From Ephemerocybe angulata (Eukaryota > Basidiomycota > Agaricomycetes > Agaricales > Psathyrellaceae): a DNA stretch of 64,000 bases. The translations under genes were made by a program, and so were the position numbers. Positions 1 through 10,922 of this stretch are shown here, in pieces. The DNA lies in assembly GCA_013368325.1 (NCBI GenBank), contig JAACJK010000001.1, positions 744,001 through 808,000 of the forward strand, in the 5' to 3' direction. Within the stretch, counting starts at the first letter, position 1. Each line of letters begins with the position of its first letter. The notes under the pieces are model-generated. The model saw only the letters and a program-made list of their open reading frames with translations, did not search any database and was not told where the DNA came from.

Positions 1-952
1 GATCTCCGCTTTGAAGTCCGAGCGCGTCGCACACTGTGCACGCCAGCAGCTGAGCCCGCAGGGGAACGAACATATGCCATATGGAAGAATCCAGAGCCAA
101 TACTTGCTCACTTCATGTATTTATCGTGTGAGCTTGAGTTAGCGCACTGACAGATATTTGGACATGCAATTATCCGCTGAGTGTCTGAATTCACATCCAA
201 TAAGGTGCGCGCGGTGTCCGTGATGAACGTAGACGGTATGTATTGGCACTACTGTAGTCTGTGGTTATAATGTGACTACTCCCCAGGATTGATATATTGT
301 GACTGTCCTGGGCTTATAGACTTCATGCTAATATAGTACGTATGGCTGGTGCATCGATGGTATCAGTGTACAAATGATGGCTGTGTGTGCTGTAGTCGCG
401 GACAGTCATTGGCGTATATCTTTGCTTGTAGGATTTTGGCAGGCACCATAAAGCATTCAGTAGATAGGAAATAAGCATAAGAGCCCTTTGAAAGCTTTTT
501 GTCCACTCATAAATTTCTAGGGGAAGGTCTATTCAAGGTCTACGCCAACCACAACTTCTATCGGGCTCCCGAATAAATCCGCTACACAGGCTCCCAGAAA
601 GGCCTACGCTGCCTCGCACAACTCCACCGTCTTGTGGCATATGCCCAGTGGCAGCGCATGCATGTACTCGCAATGTACTCGTCCCTGTTATCAAAACCCA
701 AATCCTTGCCGCACTTCCCCACGATGTCGACGACAGCAACACAGTGACCAACAGGCCAGTCCAGCTAACGTGTTACGTCGCAGGTATGATGGCCCGAATT
801 GGCGCTGAACCAATCCACAATGTGCAATATGGCCCCTCTCAAAACGTAAGATAGATACTGTAGAATATATATTATAGATTTTATACCAAGATTACGAAGT
901 CGAACAGAAGATACAAGAAGTAAATTGAGGTGAAATAAACCAAAGGGCAGCA
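1..952. other. No gene recognised (left edge)
   Basis: AT-rich sequence with only short open frames lacking recognisable motifs. It lies downstream of the leftward gene that ends at 953 and may hold part of its 3' region. Confidence 0.5.
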
Positions 953-2115
953 TTACATAGCCCGTCCCTTTCCCTTCAAAAGTCGCTGGTACTCGATACG
1001 AGTCAGGTTGACCATATCATTGAAGTTATGCAAGTTCTCGACACCCCTCTTTCGGATTAAAATCGGGTAGCCTGAACCCTCGATTGGGCCGATTGGCATC
1101 TCTAGGGGAAATGGCTCCCAAGCTTCAAACTCGAAGATGTAGCGCTCTACTTTATGAAGAAGTTCAATTTCCACTTCGCCAAGTTGGATCCGGTTGGCAG
1201 ACAAACGGATGAAGCCGCTATCATCGGGTTGTAAGTTGGCTTGGACGCAAGAATCGCGCTATGGGAAATAGAGAGAAAGAAGGTGAGCAAACTGAAAGTG
1301 GAGATAGAGATAGATGGGTACACACCTCGTCCCAATAGAAGACGTTGCCGGACGGTTTGTATAATGAAGTAGTGCGCAGTGTTGGCTCTTCTACACGTTT
1401 TGCAAAGTCATTCATCATTGGGTGGGGTTGAGCGGATGGACGAGTCTCTGGAGAGGAAACAGAGGCCCGTGTAACGGCAGGTGTCGATGCCACCAATGTC
1501 GTATCGTCCGAGTCAATGTCCGTATCTTGAGGCTTGGCTTTGAGTAAGAGCTCACGATATGGTTCAAGTCGGACTAAGTTTTCGTTATGGCGAGCAATCT
1601 CCTTTGACTTCTGAGCAGAAGGTATGCCCCGGGGAGTGGGAAACAACTCTTCCCGAATCAAAAATAGCCGCACAATCTCATCGTTTTCCCAGATTGTGGA
1701 CCTCTCAGGACTGGCTGTGAGGAACTTGGGAGTATTACAATTCTCCTTACACTGGAATGGACATCAGTACGTGTTTGGGCTATATGTACCCTTGACTCAC
1801 CACTTGATACCAACGTCCAAAGTTGTCCAGATTATTCGCATAATAGACCATCGGGGGTGTCACAGGGTGTCCTAGATGATGTGGGCGTAGGCCATCCACT
1901 GGTCTTGGTGCTGCGACACGCAGTGCCGCCTCTTTCAAAAGAGTATTGACAGCCATACGTGCAGCATCCTTGGTAGCTATGGTCTTGAGTACAGGGTGCC
2001 CGTCTGAGTGAGGGCCAAATGATTTGGCGCGGTGGGGAGTACTGGGTTTATTTACGCGCTTCGTACCTTGGCGTGAAGCGGATGAGGTACGGCCTGATAC
2101 ACGCTGAATGGGCAT
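953..2115 (-). CDS. Hypothetical protein, three exons read (5' end uncertain)
   Basis: No family recognised. Three exons join in one frame: 2115-1801, 1751-1326 and 1258-953, with GTGAGT/CAG and GTGTGT/TAG introns of 49 and 67 nt. From the ATG at 2115 the product is about 348 residues. The N-terminal part is Ser/Arg/Lys-rich; the middle holds a Thr/Ser/Pro-rich linker; the C-terminal 100 residues are acidic and look folded (motifs such as YIFEFEAWEPF and GYPILIRKRG). The frame stays open upstream of 2115, so an earlier exon is possible. It is divergent from the gene starting at 2731, and a tandem repeat lies between them. Phase agreement over both introns is the main reason to believe it. Confidence 0.55.
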
Positions 2116-2422
2116 TTCGGATGAGCCTATTAGGCTTGGAGTGATTGAAGAAGGAGGTTGTGAGCGATGCTGGATCTTCTCAAATATTGCTGTAATTTAT
2201 ACTCGTCAGGAAATTCAGCCAAAGCACATTGAGTAGTCGTGTTTGGGGTGTACTGTCCCTTCACACCCAGCTAATGCTACCATCAAAGAACAATCGCCAT
2301 TGTGAAGCCGCAAGCGCACTATCAAAGCGGCAGAGCGTATCCATAAGATGCCTGTACCCAACACGCACACAATGCAAAATGAGGGGTACACAGGCATGGT
2401 TGTGACCTTTGTTGCGGCGGCA

Positions 2423-2582
2423 CAGCGTGCGAGTGGCAAGTCGTTGATAACATAGGTTTATCAAAGCCCGGCCATTCAAGTTAGAGGCTCATTATGGCTT
2501 TCTGCAGCGTGCGAGTGGCGAGTCGTTGATAACATAGGTTTATCAAAGCCCGGCCATTGTTAGAGGCTCATTATCGCTTTCA
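2423..2582. repeat. Tandem 82-bp repeat, two copies, between divergent genes
   Basis: Copy 1 starts at 2423 and copy 2 at 2505. Both contain GCGTGCGAGTGGC, GTCGTTGATAACATAGG and GCTCATTAT. Copy 2 lacks four bases (CAAG) after GGCCATT. The repeat sits just upstream of the TATA-like element of the rightward gene. Confidence 0.9.
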
Positions 2583-2624
2583 GCGCACGGTGGCTCACGC
2601 TGCGGGCTTTGTCTCTTCAGTAGG

Positions 2625-2636
2625 GTATATATATAG
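2625..2636 (+). promoter_or_regulatory. TATA-like element
   Basis: GTATATATATAG lies about 95 bp before the ATG at 2731. It supports 2731 as the start rather than the in-frame ATG at 2557, which lies upstream of the element. Confidence 0.5.
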
Positions 2637-4240
2637 CAAGGATATCCTCGAATCAACACCCACTAAAGACTTCGCCGCTTTCCTCTTCACACATACCTCT
2701 CAGCTCTCGCCGTTCAGACTCGTTTCCAAGATGGTTAGAGGTCGCAAAAGTAAAGTATTCTCCGATGATCAGAGCAAGGTTCTCTGGAAGGAAGCGGACG
2801 TTATGTACACTTGGCTTGACAGCCAAGACCGTACAAAGAAGAGTTTTGCAAAGGTGTTCACGCAGTGGAAGCAGAATCAAGCGGACGACATACTAAGTCG
2901 TGGACTTACCGAGTTTGCGAGTATTATCCCACCAAAGCCTTCTGACCCAGGGGACGAAAATGCCCATGACAGTTACCAGAAGGCCCTCGGGACATACTCA
3001 CCTGTAAGTCACACTGTATATCTAACCTCGTACCCTGAGAGCTGACTGAAATTGGTTTATCTAGCATATTGTTTCATTCTTCACAAACCGATTCAATCAG
3101 AACTACAAATCGAAGGTCGATCCTTCCCAGCCCGCGCAGCCAGCAAGCTCCAAGTCATCATCAATTCCAGGATATTCAGATAGCCAGGAAGAATGGGTTC
3201 TTCAGGCAATCCGAAGGGCATTTGTAATTCTGAAAGGGGCATACAGTGCGCGCGAGCTTTGGATTGATGAATGCGACCTGGAGATCAAGGATGAAGAAAC
3301 TCGGATACGGAATACACAGAGTCTTGACAACGCACTCTCAGGTGGTGCACTCCGAAATGTGGCCATCGCTAACCTTTGGAAGGGAATGGATGATAATCGG
3401 AGGCGCGAATGGGAGGCGAAAGCGCAGAAGATGGCGCATGATGTGACCGAGTGAGCTCAATCTCAATACTAACACTTACTTATCACTCTGTCTGAAACAT
3501 GTTTTCGATTGTAGAAACCAAGAGTACTTCCCTTATATCATGACGGAAGCACTCGGTTCGATGATTATGCGCAAGCAACTTGGGTCCGTGGTTCTCAAGT
3601 TTGCGTATGCGCTGCGCAGAAATGATGGGATTTTGGACTCTGGAATGTAAGCGAGTTATTCTTAACTATCTACAACAGCACTGACTAGTTGGCCTAAGCT
3701 CGTATGTGGGGTATGATGCCTCAAAGGACACCGAAATTGAAGTCCAGCTTGAGGACGACGAGGAAGAGAAGGCAGACTGGTGCGCGCTAGCCGATGGGCT
3801 TCTACCAAGTAAGCATTGTTATTCGTCGGGTTGCGGTGACCGTATGACTGACTTGACTACGAATGCAGAGGTGTTGAAGGAAGAAATTCCCTCAATTTCA
3901 TGCAAATTCCCGAAGAACAAGGATGGTGAGATCCTCTTCCCGCCTGTCGATCTCGACATGGTCACGGCTCAGCAGTTGCAAGAGCTATTAGACATGTATT
4001 TTCGCCGGCTTTGGGGTAAGTCTCTCACCTAATGTATGGAAACTATCTTAACAGCCTTACTTCTTTCTAGAAGAAGCATCAAAGGGCTGTACTACGGTGC
4101 CCCGAGCGAATATAATCGCAGAACCCGATCGCTATATTGACATCGCGAGGTTTCCAAGGCTACCTAAGTCCCTCATATTTCCCACATCGCGCGGGGAGGT
4201 ATTGAGTCTGGCGGAGTACTTGATTGAATTGACGGATGCG

Positions 4241-4262
4241 GGTCAGCCTTTGGTCAGCCTTT
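4241..4262 (+). repeat. 11-bp tandem duplication causing frameshift
   Basis: GGTCAGCCTTT occurs twice in direct succession. The exon frame before it and the frame after it differ by exactly the shift that 11 bases produce. Confidence 0.85.
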
Positions 4263-4635
4263 CCAATTTCGTATGACAGCAGAGTCAACTCTGGAGACGG
4301 TCAAGCCCGAGATGGACACCGAGGAGCTAGAAGCACCACTACGATTGATCACAAGTGATGATGATCTTCAAGCGTTACGGGCTATCGGCGCACAACAGGG
4401 CGTGGCGACATCTAGCCTGGGCTCTGTACACACAGAGAAAGAACATAGCCCTGCACCAGCTTCACCAAGGTCCCCGAGCCTGCGTCTTGGTCTTTCAGAC
4501 GACCAGCCCATTAGCTCACCATGCCACACTCCACCGCCAGCTGAAAGCAGCCCAACGGACACTGGCTCCGGAGGAAAAAGAAAACGTGCATCCGAAATAC
4601 CACCACCCGAGTCTCCAAGGTCGAAGGGTAGCTCA

Positions 4636-4767
4636 CCTGGACGAGAACCGTCCCCGACAAACGACTTACCTGGACCAGAACCGTCCCCAACAAACGACTT
4701 ACCTGGACGAGAACCGTCCCCAACAAACAACTTACCTGGACGAGAACCGTCTCTGACACATGACTTA
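4636..4767 (+). repeat. 33-bp coding minisatellite, four units
   Basis: Four 33-nt units (starts 4636, 4669, 4702, 4735) encode variants of PGREPSPTNDL. The first three are nearly identical; the fourth has diverged to SLTHDLA. The length is a multiple of three, so unit number can vary without breaking the frame. Confidence 0.9.
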
Positions 4768-4960
4768 GCCGGGGCAACAACGAGACTGGCAAAGCGGCGG
4801 AAAACAGCAAAGTGGTATGGGTACGTGGGGAAGAATGGTGAGATACTGGATGAGCCACCATCAGCCGATAATGTAGAGGATGTCGAGACCCCCGAAACAA
4901 AGCCGAGTCCCGAGAAAGGGCGAGGGAGACGCAAGAGGACGGAAGTGAAATCGTATCGTG

Positions 4961-5133
4961 TTTAAATAGACCCTATTTAATTACTGCTCCTTAGAACTTT
5001 CTCGTTGGTTGAAATATTACGGTCCTAATAATGCTATTTAAATATGAGAGCACAGTCTTGGTATTTAAATACCGCCAAACCCATGTCCAGCGATGCGAGC
5101 ATTCGCCCGAGTATTTAAATAGACCTATTTAAA
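4961..5133. repeat. Cluster of TATTTAAATA palindromes
   Basis: TTTAAATAGACCCTATTTAA at 4961 recurs almost exactly at 5113-5132. Between them are CTATTTAAATA (near 5035) and the perfect palindrome GGTATTTAAATACC (5060-5073). The cluster begins at the stop of the preceding gene and ends just before the F-box gene fragment. Confidence 0.75.
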
Positions 5134-5246
5134 CAGTGCGTGTATGGCATTCGTCAGGTGCGGCTGTTTATATCAATTACAATTAAATGCCATTAAGTCT
5201 ACCGATGGGGGGCCATTTAATCAAGGCTCATTCGGTTTTATACCCG

Positions 5247-5842
5247 CATCTGACAGTCCGCTTCCAGGACCGCCACTACGACGCCGACCGTACCTTCCTC
5301 GCCTCCGTCCACAACCATTTCGACTTCACCATGCTTACCGCGCTCTACTTCGGCGGTTTCCACAGGCTGGCCAACACCCGCTTTCTCCAGAGAACATTCG
5401 CCCGCCTACCGCATTTGCGGCTCATATCTTTCGATCAATGCGGGATGTATGACTTTTTCCATATTCTGGACAACGACCCCGCCTGCAGCGCCAGTCCCGA
5501 CACCTCTGAACCTTCGACGGGGGCCGTGCTGCCAGCGACAGTGGTTCCCTTCTTCCCAGCCCTCAGAGTTATAGAAATGTACGATCAGACTTTCAAGAAG
5601 AAGGAGATCGACAATATTATCAGTGTGCTGAACAAACGGCCAGCCGGCCACCGGTTGCGAATGCTTCGGATGCACGATTGCGTCAACCTTGACAAACCAG
5701 AAATTGCTCGAATCGAGGAAGGTGTTCTGGGGATTCACGTGGATTGGGATGAGGTGGTGGTGAGAAGGTAAGGTTATCCATTTTCACGAGTCTTCTTCTG
5801 AGTCGGACTCGGAGTGACGGATCGGAATTGGACTTCTTACGA
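5247..5842 (+). pseudogene. 3' fragment of an F-box/LRR-type gene (fragment E)
   Basis: About 175 codons match the C-terminal third of F-box gene B (38707-40560). Shared landmarks in order are PHLTV, HFDFT, TFARLP, ISFDQCGM, FHILDNDPAC, PAL.VIEM, VLNKRP.GHRL, DC.NLD and the final DWDEVV. There is no F-box, coiled coil or start. The frame ends at 5771, whereas the family's last residues (here DGSELDF, near 5815) resume in another frame. It is therefore a 5'-truncated, frameshifted copy, most like gene B, which also has the Pro-rich insert after DNDPAC. Confidence 0.85.
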
Positions 5843-8067
5843 TAGCGGGCTTGAAACTATCACTTGCATTATGGGCATGCTAGCATGCCATTTACGAGTC
5901 CGTTTCCACACCGCAGCATTAGACCCATTGTTGTGGTTGCCTTATGTCCAAAGAAAAAGATCCGTAAGTCCTGACAATAGCACAAACCAAGCTTGAGAGT
6001 ATGCACGCAAATTAGGGAGGCTTCGTGACCAGTTGGCCTTCCGCACTGTTTGGCGCACAAATTTCCAGAGAGAAGTAGGCACCTGCAGGCTGAGATTCGA
6101 AAGTAGGGTTGTGGTGGCGCCTAGTGCCAGTGGTGCACAGCCATTGGCCCAGGTATGTTTTCGATGAGCATGACTATAGCAAGAAAATCTACAGAAGAGA
6201 TGCGAGAAATTCATGGGCAATTCATGGAGAACAAGTTTTCTCAATGGAATGGATCTGTACAGTGAGATCTGACACTCAATGAAGGGATCCCGCAATGGCG
6301 CGGGATATCCATTCACGAAAGGAAGAGAATTGAAGCTCCATTGGCCTTGCACTGTGATGACACTATCTAACATCCTTGAGTCTTCCAACAGTCTTCGTGC
6401 TCTGGCGCAGGTTGGAACAGCATGGAGGCAGGAGGATGGTAGTGAAGGCTTATTGACGAAGGACAGGTAATCATCTCATGCTTTCTCATGATTGGAGCAG
6501 GGCGGGTAGGTCGACGAGTTCAAGGAGTCGGATCAGCTTCTGGTACAAGGTAAGATCGTCGCTGTTGTACCAACGAGTGTAGCCCACTGACTTTGGAGGA
6601 TATTCAACGACCCCCAATCACAGGAGACAGAGGATCAACAGAGGATCTGGACAAGGATGGCGCAGTGGACCCCATGGCATGGTTTATCGAGGAGGTCGAG
6701 CGATTCCGGCTCAAGCGCAACATCATTCTCCTCCGAAACCGAGCAGGATAGTATTAGTGACTGCAACTTGCTAGACGACGACGAAAAAAATGAGCAGGAC
6801 AAGACCTCGGAGGACGCGCAGCAGGACTCTGCCAATGCCTCGAAGGCTGCGCTGAAGGGCATCAAGCGCAAGTCAGCGCCCTTGCGGCCGATCTCGCCCA
6901 TAGCGTTCTTTGAGTAATCGGGGACGGACCTGCCGGGGGAGGTCCAGCCCCAGTCGCGAAGATTATCGTTGGATTACCGAGGGCGGGGGCTGGTGATTGA
7001 ATCGTCGGCATCTGTTCTGAAACAATGCTGCAGTAATTGCAGATCCGGAATGCCTTGACCGTAGTCTCCCATAGTCAGACTAACAAATAACTCATGTCGA
7101 ACTTGCACTCCCTTCAGTCATGGCATTTTGGGGCAGCCTGCGACAAGCGTCCTGCCGCGACCAGCAGCTTCACCCGTTCGCATAGCCCAGATTTCGTCGT
7201 CCTGAGTGCGGGGTTGGACTTTCAATTCAATTAGCGTCGCCCATAAGTCGCATGGGCAACTCACTCACCTGAAATCCGTGCGATCGGAGGAGATGCAAAA
7301 AATCCTAAGGTTGGCCATGTATCCCGGCGACGCGCACGCTTACTTCAGACTTCTGCTGCGACGAGCGCCCGCGACGACGACGTAAGCTTTTAGACGCTTC
7401 AGCACTTCTGGAACGGTTTCGCAGCCCAAATACGCTGGAATATCCCGCTCACCTGAATCTGGATGTGCCCACCAAGGCCAAATGAAGGTGTCGAGTTGGC
7501 CAACCGGCATCTGGCGATGCGTCACTGAGTGAGGTCAGGAAAGACACTCCCGCGTCTGGACAGGTGCGAGGATGATACGAGGACGATACGAAACGGGCCA
7601 ACTCTGCATACGAACGCGATTTACCAGGCGGGATTCACGCGGGACGCATCCATCTGGACGCAGCGCAAGTGCGCCAGCATGGGGGCTACAAACAGCAGCA
7701 AGTCAAAGTCCAGACTTAGCACACAGAACCCGGCGACACCGGCGAGGGATCCCAATACCTGGTCATGCGGTCCGAAGGTCAGTGCTTGTGTCCAACCGAA
7801 CAGAGTTAGATCACACTCACACCTTCATTGCCAACTCTTCTACCCTCGATCTTCTTCGACGCGCCGGTCGCATTGACATTCGAGCCCTCGTTATTAAGCG
7901 TTGATGTTGGCATGAATGAAATTCATCATATACATCGACGAATCCCCGCCTACAGTCGAATGCACTGCACCCAATTTGCCCTTCGGATGGTGGCTATCTG
8001 CGGGGTAGCCTATCGCCTGGCACGTCCGTAGGATCTCTTCAATGAGCTTTTTGCATATTGTGGGGGC
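5843..8067. other. Gene-poor stretch, nothing recognised
   Basis: Only short frames. The frame at 6657-6917 (86 codons, acidic and Ser-rich) has no upstream exon or recognisable domain. A direct repeat copy lies at 7748-7838. Confidence 0.4.
7748..7838 (+). repeat. Direct repeat, left copy
   Basis: Shares ATCCCAATACCTGGTC, AAGGTCAGTG, CCGAACAGAGTTAGATC and CTCACACCTTC with the copy at 9294-9391. The two copies flank the UBX-domain remnant. Confidence 0.85.
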
Positions 8068-9180
8068 TCAACACCTCAGCGACGACCTGGCCCCCAGCTT
8101 CCAACACCTTACACCCCCAAGCCCTACACCTTCTCCCACGGGATCTCGACGCGCGGCAACGAGGATGCAATGGTGAAGCCCCAGTACGCGCTCGGGCTTT
8201 GAGCTGACATGAGATGCGTTTTGAGGAGGGATTTCGGGATAGAAGACACGGACGGGGAAGTCGTGGAGGGTGAAGGGGTCCTCGTCAATGTAGGCGTAGA
8301 GGTCTGTTAGGTCCGCACCGGCTGCGAAGGCGTGCACGAGCCTCTGGCCCGTCGGAAGGCGGATCGCGAGTCTCAATGCCTTTCCAGCATCGGCGTCGGC
8401 TTGGGGGAAAGACCACCTCATCCACCGCCTCCACGCCATCGGCTCCTTCACCCTGCGCACCTCCTCCTCCTCTTCCCGATGACGCTGTCGCTCCGCCTCC
8501 TCCCGCGCCTCGGCTTCCTGATGTTGTTGTAGGTGCGCGGTTTCGGCGTCCTGAGCTTTTTGGGCCAGGCTCGCGGACGCGCTGCGTGCCTAGGGTGAAG
8601 GCGCGGTCTTGCTCCTCGTGCATGGCGCGCTCGAGTGCGCGCGTGCTTGTTGGTGGATGGTCTGGAGGAAGGGCTTTATGCAGGGCACGAGGGTGGTCGT
8701 GAGGTGCGCGGTGAAGGTGTGGTGGAGGTGAACCACTGGTGGGAGTGGAGGGCCCGGCGTGGCGGAAGAGGACTGTTAGTTGTGGTGGAGAGGAGGGGAA
8801 GTGGTTGGAGTGCGCAGTGCGAGGAAGTTGGAGGGCGAGGAAGGCGACGCTAGGGGAAGCTTGTTGCGTGGAGTTTCGGGGCGGCTCTGTGCGCTTCTGA
8901 GAGGAGACGTCACCGCCGTCACCGCCCCGGGCGACGATGTTGTTGGTCTGTAGTATGCGGAAGAGGGTGGAGGACGTTAGCTTTGCGCTGTGGATTCCAA
9001 ATGTTAGTCTTAGTATGATTATTAGAGACGGGAGGAGAGAGAGGGCACGTACCGTTTGAACTTGGCGATGTCGTTGTGTTCTTTTCACGCTGGGCAGCGT
9101 AAAGCCTCGTCGTACTCGCACAGCGCCAAGTCGGGAAACATCCGTCGTCCTTCTTCAACTCCAAATTCCATCCCACCATC
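8068..9180 (-). pseudogene. Decayed UBX/UAS-domain gene (FAF2/UBXD8, fission-yeast Ucp10 type)
   Basis: Pieces of one protein appear in the right order on the minus strand but in several frames. They are EYDEALRC and AKFKR ending at a GTACGT donor (near 9053); then TLFRILQTNNIVARGGDG after a CACAG acceptor; then SVAFLALQ and PPQLTVLF (UAS thioredoxin-like fold); HLTTTL in another frame; a charged coiled coil (ALERAMHEEQDRAF, EEAERQRHREEEEE); and LRLAIRLPTGQRLVHAF with DLYAYIDED, the hallmark of the UBX beta-grasp fold. Intact relatives recruit Cdc48/p97 to ER or lipid-droplet substrates. Frame changes occur near 8730, 8620 and 8500, so this cannot encode the full protein. Confidence 0.75.
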
Positions 9181-9293
9181 TACTGCATTCCCAGCCCTGT
9201 TCGTCAGGCCTGAGCCTCCTGCACCGTCGACGGAAATCGACGACCTCTGCAGAGTGGATGAAGATCCGAGCCGGCCCTACCGAGGCACACAGA

Positions 9294-9391
9294 AATCCCA
9301 ATACCTGGTCGTGCGGTCCCAAGGTCAGTGCGTCAGTGCTTGTGTCAAACCGAACAGAGTTAGATCCTACTCACACCTTCGTTGCCAACTC
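9294..9391 (+). repeat. Direct repeat, right copy
   Basis: Second copy of the repeat at 7748-7838, with a small internal duplication (GTCAGTGCGTCAGTGC). Spacing between copies is about 1.55 kb. Confidence 0.85.
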
Positions 9392-10079
9392 TAGCAACTG
9401 CCCTCGCTCGACTTGCCGGAACGGCTCTGATTGGCACAGAATGGAGGTTGGAATGCGAGTCGTGATGAGGGCTATCGAGGTCAGTGTTTAATCCTGAGGT
9501 AACACAGATTGAAAGTGCTCACATCGATGTAGCGAGCATCACAAGTCACACGACCTCGTCAATATTCTGGCCCCTTCGCTCCACCACGCAGCGCCACGGA
9601 TCATGGACGTGCCGCACTCCCAACGAACCCAGCGCCAGCATCGAGAGGCTCCGTCGCTCCGATGAGACCGAGTTTGGGCAGTCGTCCTATCCTCGGTGCT
9701 GGTGCTGGTTGTAGGTGAGTTTCTGGCTGTCAAAATCAACGGGACTCACTCACGATTGTAGAGCGCATGATCTACGGGCGCATTTTGTTCAGCGCAATCT
9801 CAACGAAGGGCGAGCGACGTCGGGAGGCGGCGATGATCTGGTCGACGATTGCACGGTCAGTAAGCTGTTTTGAAAATACTATGTATGACTCCGCGCCCTT
9901 ACAATTGAATACAGTCCAGTCTTGGCCCAATCACCCATAGCTTCGCTGAGGGAGAGGCCACGAGCATGGCTGGTGGCGCACACGCCATGCGACCGACACC
10001 AGGGAGTACGGCGCTTGGTCGTTCGAGTTGCGATTGTTCTGTCGGGTCGGGTCAGTACTCGATTTCGTGCTGCTCCGGT

Positions 10080-10236
10080 GGCACTCCCACAAGTCAATAC
10101 AGCTCTGTCGCCACGTCGTCTGCACGTCCCCCAGTACCACTCGAAGGAGGGTGAGCGGGCGCGCGAGGAAGCCGAAGGAGAAGGGTAGCGAGACGGAGTA
10201 GACGGGCGGGATGAAGGTGATGGAGAAGCGGCGCAG
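10080..10236 (-). pseudogene. Hydrophobic hairpin-like fragment, possibly the UBX gene's N-terminal part
   Basis: One minus frame reads a hydrophobic stretch with a mid-segment proline pair: FSITFIPPVYSVSL, then PFSFGFLARPLTLL. FAF2/UBXD8 proteins place a membrane hairpin before the UAS domain, and this piece lies upstream of the UAS remnant on the same strand. The assignment rests on order and composition only. Confidence 0.3.
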
Positions 10237-10678
10237 GCGTGGGTTGGCAGGAGTCCGGATGTGCTCTGCGTGACTAGAATCTGTTGATTATTCACGTAGA
10301 GTAAATAAGGTGTTTGTAACTCACCGATTTCAGACCTTTGCCGGCCCTGCTTCGTTTCCCCACCTCGCAGATATCCCTGCTCTTGGTCCATACTCCAGGG
10401 TGCTTGGGCCCATTGTCGCTTCGCGAGCCATTCACGCAGCAGTAGCTTCACTGCCCTCGGCTTGTCCGCGCTACCGTCCTCGTCGATGGCGTCCTAGTGC
10501 AATAGGTAAGTACAATTACACTCAGTAGCGAAGACATTTACTCACCTATACTCTTCAGCCTCTATTGACCCGCGGTTCGGATTGCCGCGCAGACTGCGTG
10601 CGTGCACTGGCTGCCCTTGCAACCTCGGGATACAGCCTTACTGTAGGACTTGTATCGCAGCTGTCTGATCTGCTTACG

Positions 10679-10905
10679 GTCGTTGTCCCATTCGTGGTAG
10701 CGCAGGTCGATGGCTTTGTACACCGACGAGAAGGTCCCTATGGCGAGTCTGTCGATGAGCTTTAGTCGTCGCCGAGCATGGGTACGGTGTTCTTGAAGTC
10801 TTGGATTTCGTGTTGGATCTCAAGCTGCTCGTCAATGGGTGTGAGCTTGAGCGTTGCCTCCTCCTCAGACTCCAACTTGTGGGTAGTAGACCGTCGCTGC
10901 GCGCG
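10679..10905 (-). pseudogene. Fragment of a Cdc7-like kinase (kinase subdomain I)
   Basis: The minus strand reads LEIQHEIQDF then VPMLGDD, a stop, and after a one-base shift KLIDRLAIGTFSSVYKAIDL and YHEWDND, ending at a possible GTAAG donor. A glycine loop of the form GTFSSVYKAIDL followed by YHEWDN is characteristic of fungal Cdc7/Hsk1, the catalytic subunit of the Dbf4-dependent kinase that fires replication origins. Nothing after the first kinase subdomain was found nearby. The frame breaks at the Tyr codon expected after GDD (one base missing). It is an isolated exon-sized remnant. Confidence 0.6.
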
Positions 10906-10922
10906 GCGGGATCCTTGGCCAT

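Larger units (their letters stand above)
2731..4965 (+). pseudogene. Hypothetical nuclear-type protein, frame broken by an 11-bp duplication
   Basis: No family recognised. Six exons fit with consistent phase: 2731-3003, 3065-3450, 3515-3646, 3699-3808, 3869-4015 and 4071-4965; introns are 52-64 nt. The N-terminal half looks folded and charged, with Trp-containing helices such as LWKEADVMYTWLD. The last 230 residues are Pro/Ser/Glu-rich, with four 11-residue repeats and basic clusters (KRKR, GRGRRKR) typical of nuclear localisation. In exon 6 the 11-mer at 4241-4251 is repeated at 4252-4262. As it stands, translation stops at 4275; ignoring one copy, the frame runs on to the stop at 4963. So it is either a recent pseudogene, a polymorphism or a sequencing error. 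A cryptic intron with a non-canonical donor cannot be excluded. Confidence 0.55.

Noticed and set aside
8285..9121. 278-codon minus-strand open frame as a gene
   Set aside because: The UBX/UAS homology hops between frames across it; the long frame is a GC-rich composite and not the protein.
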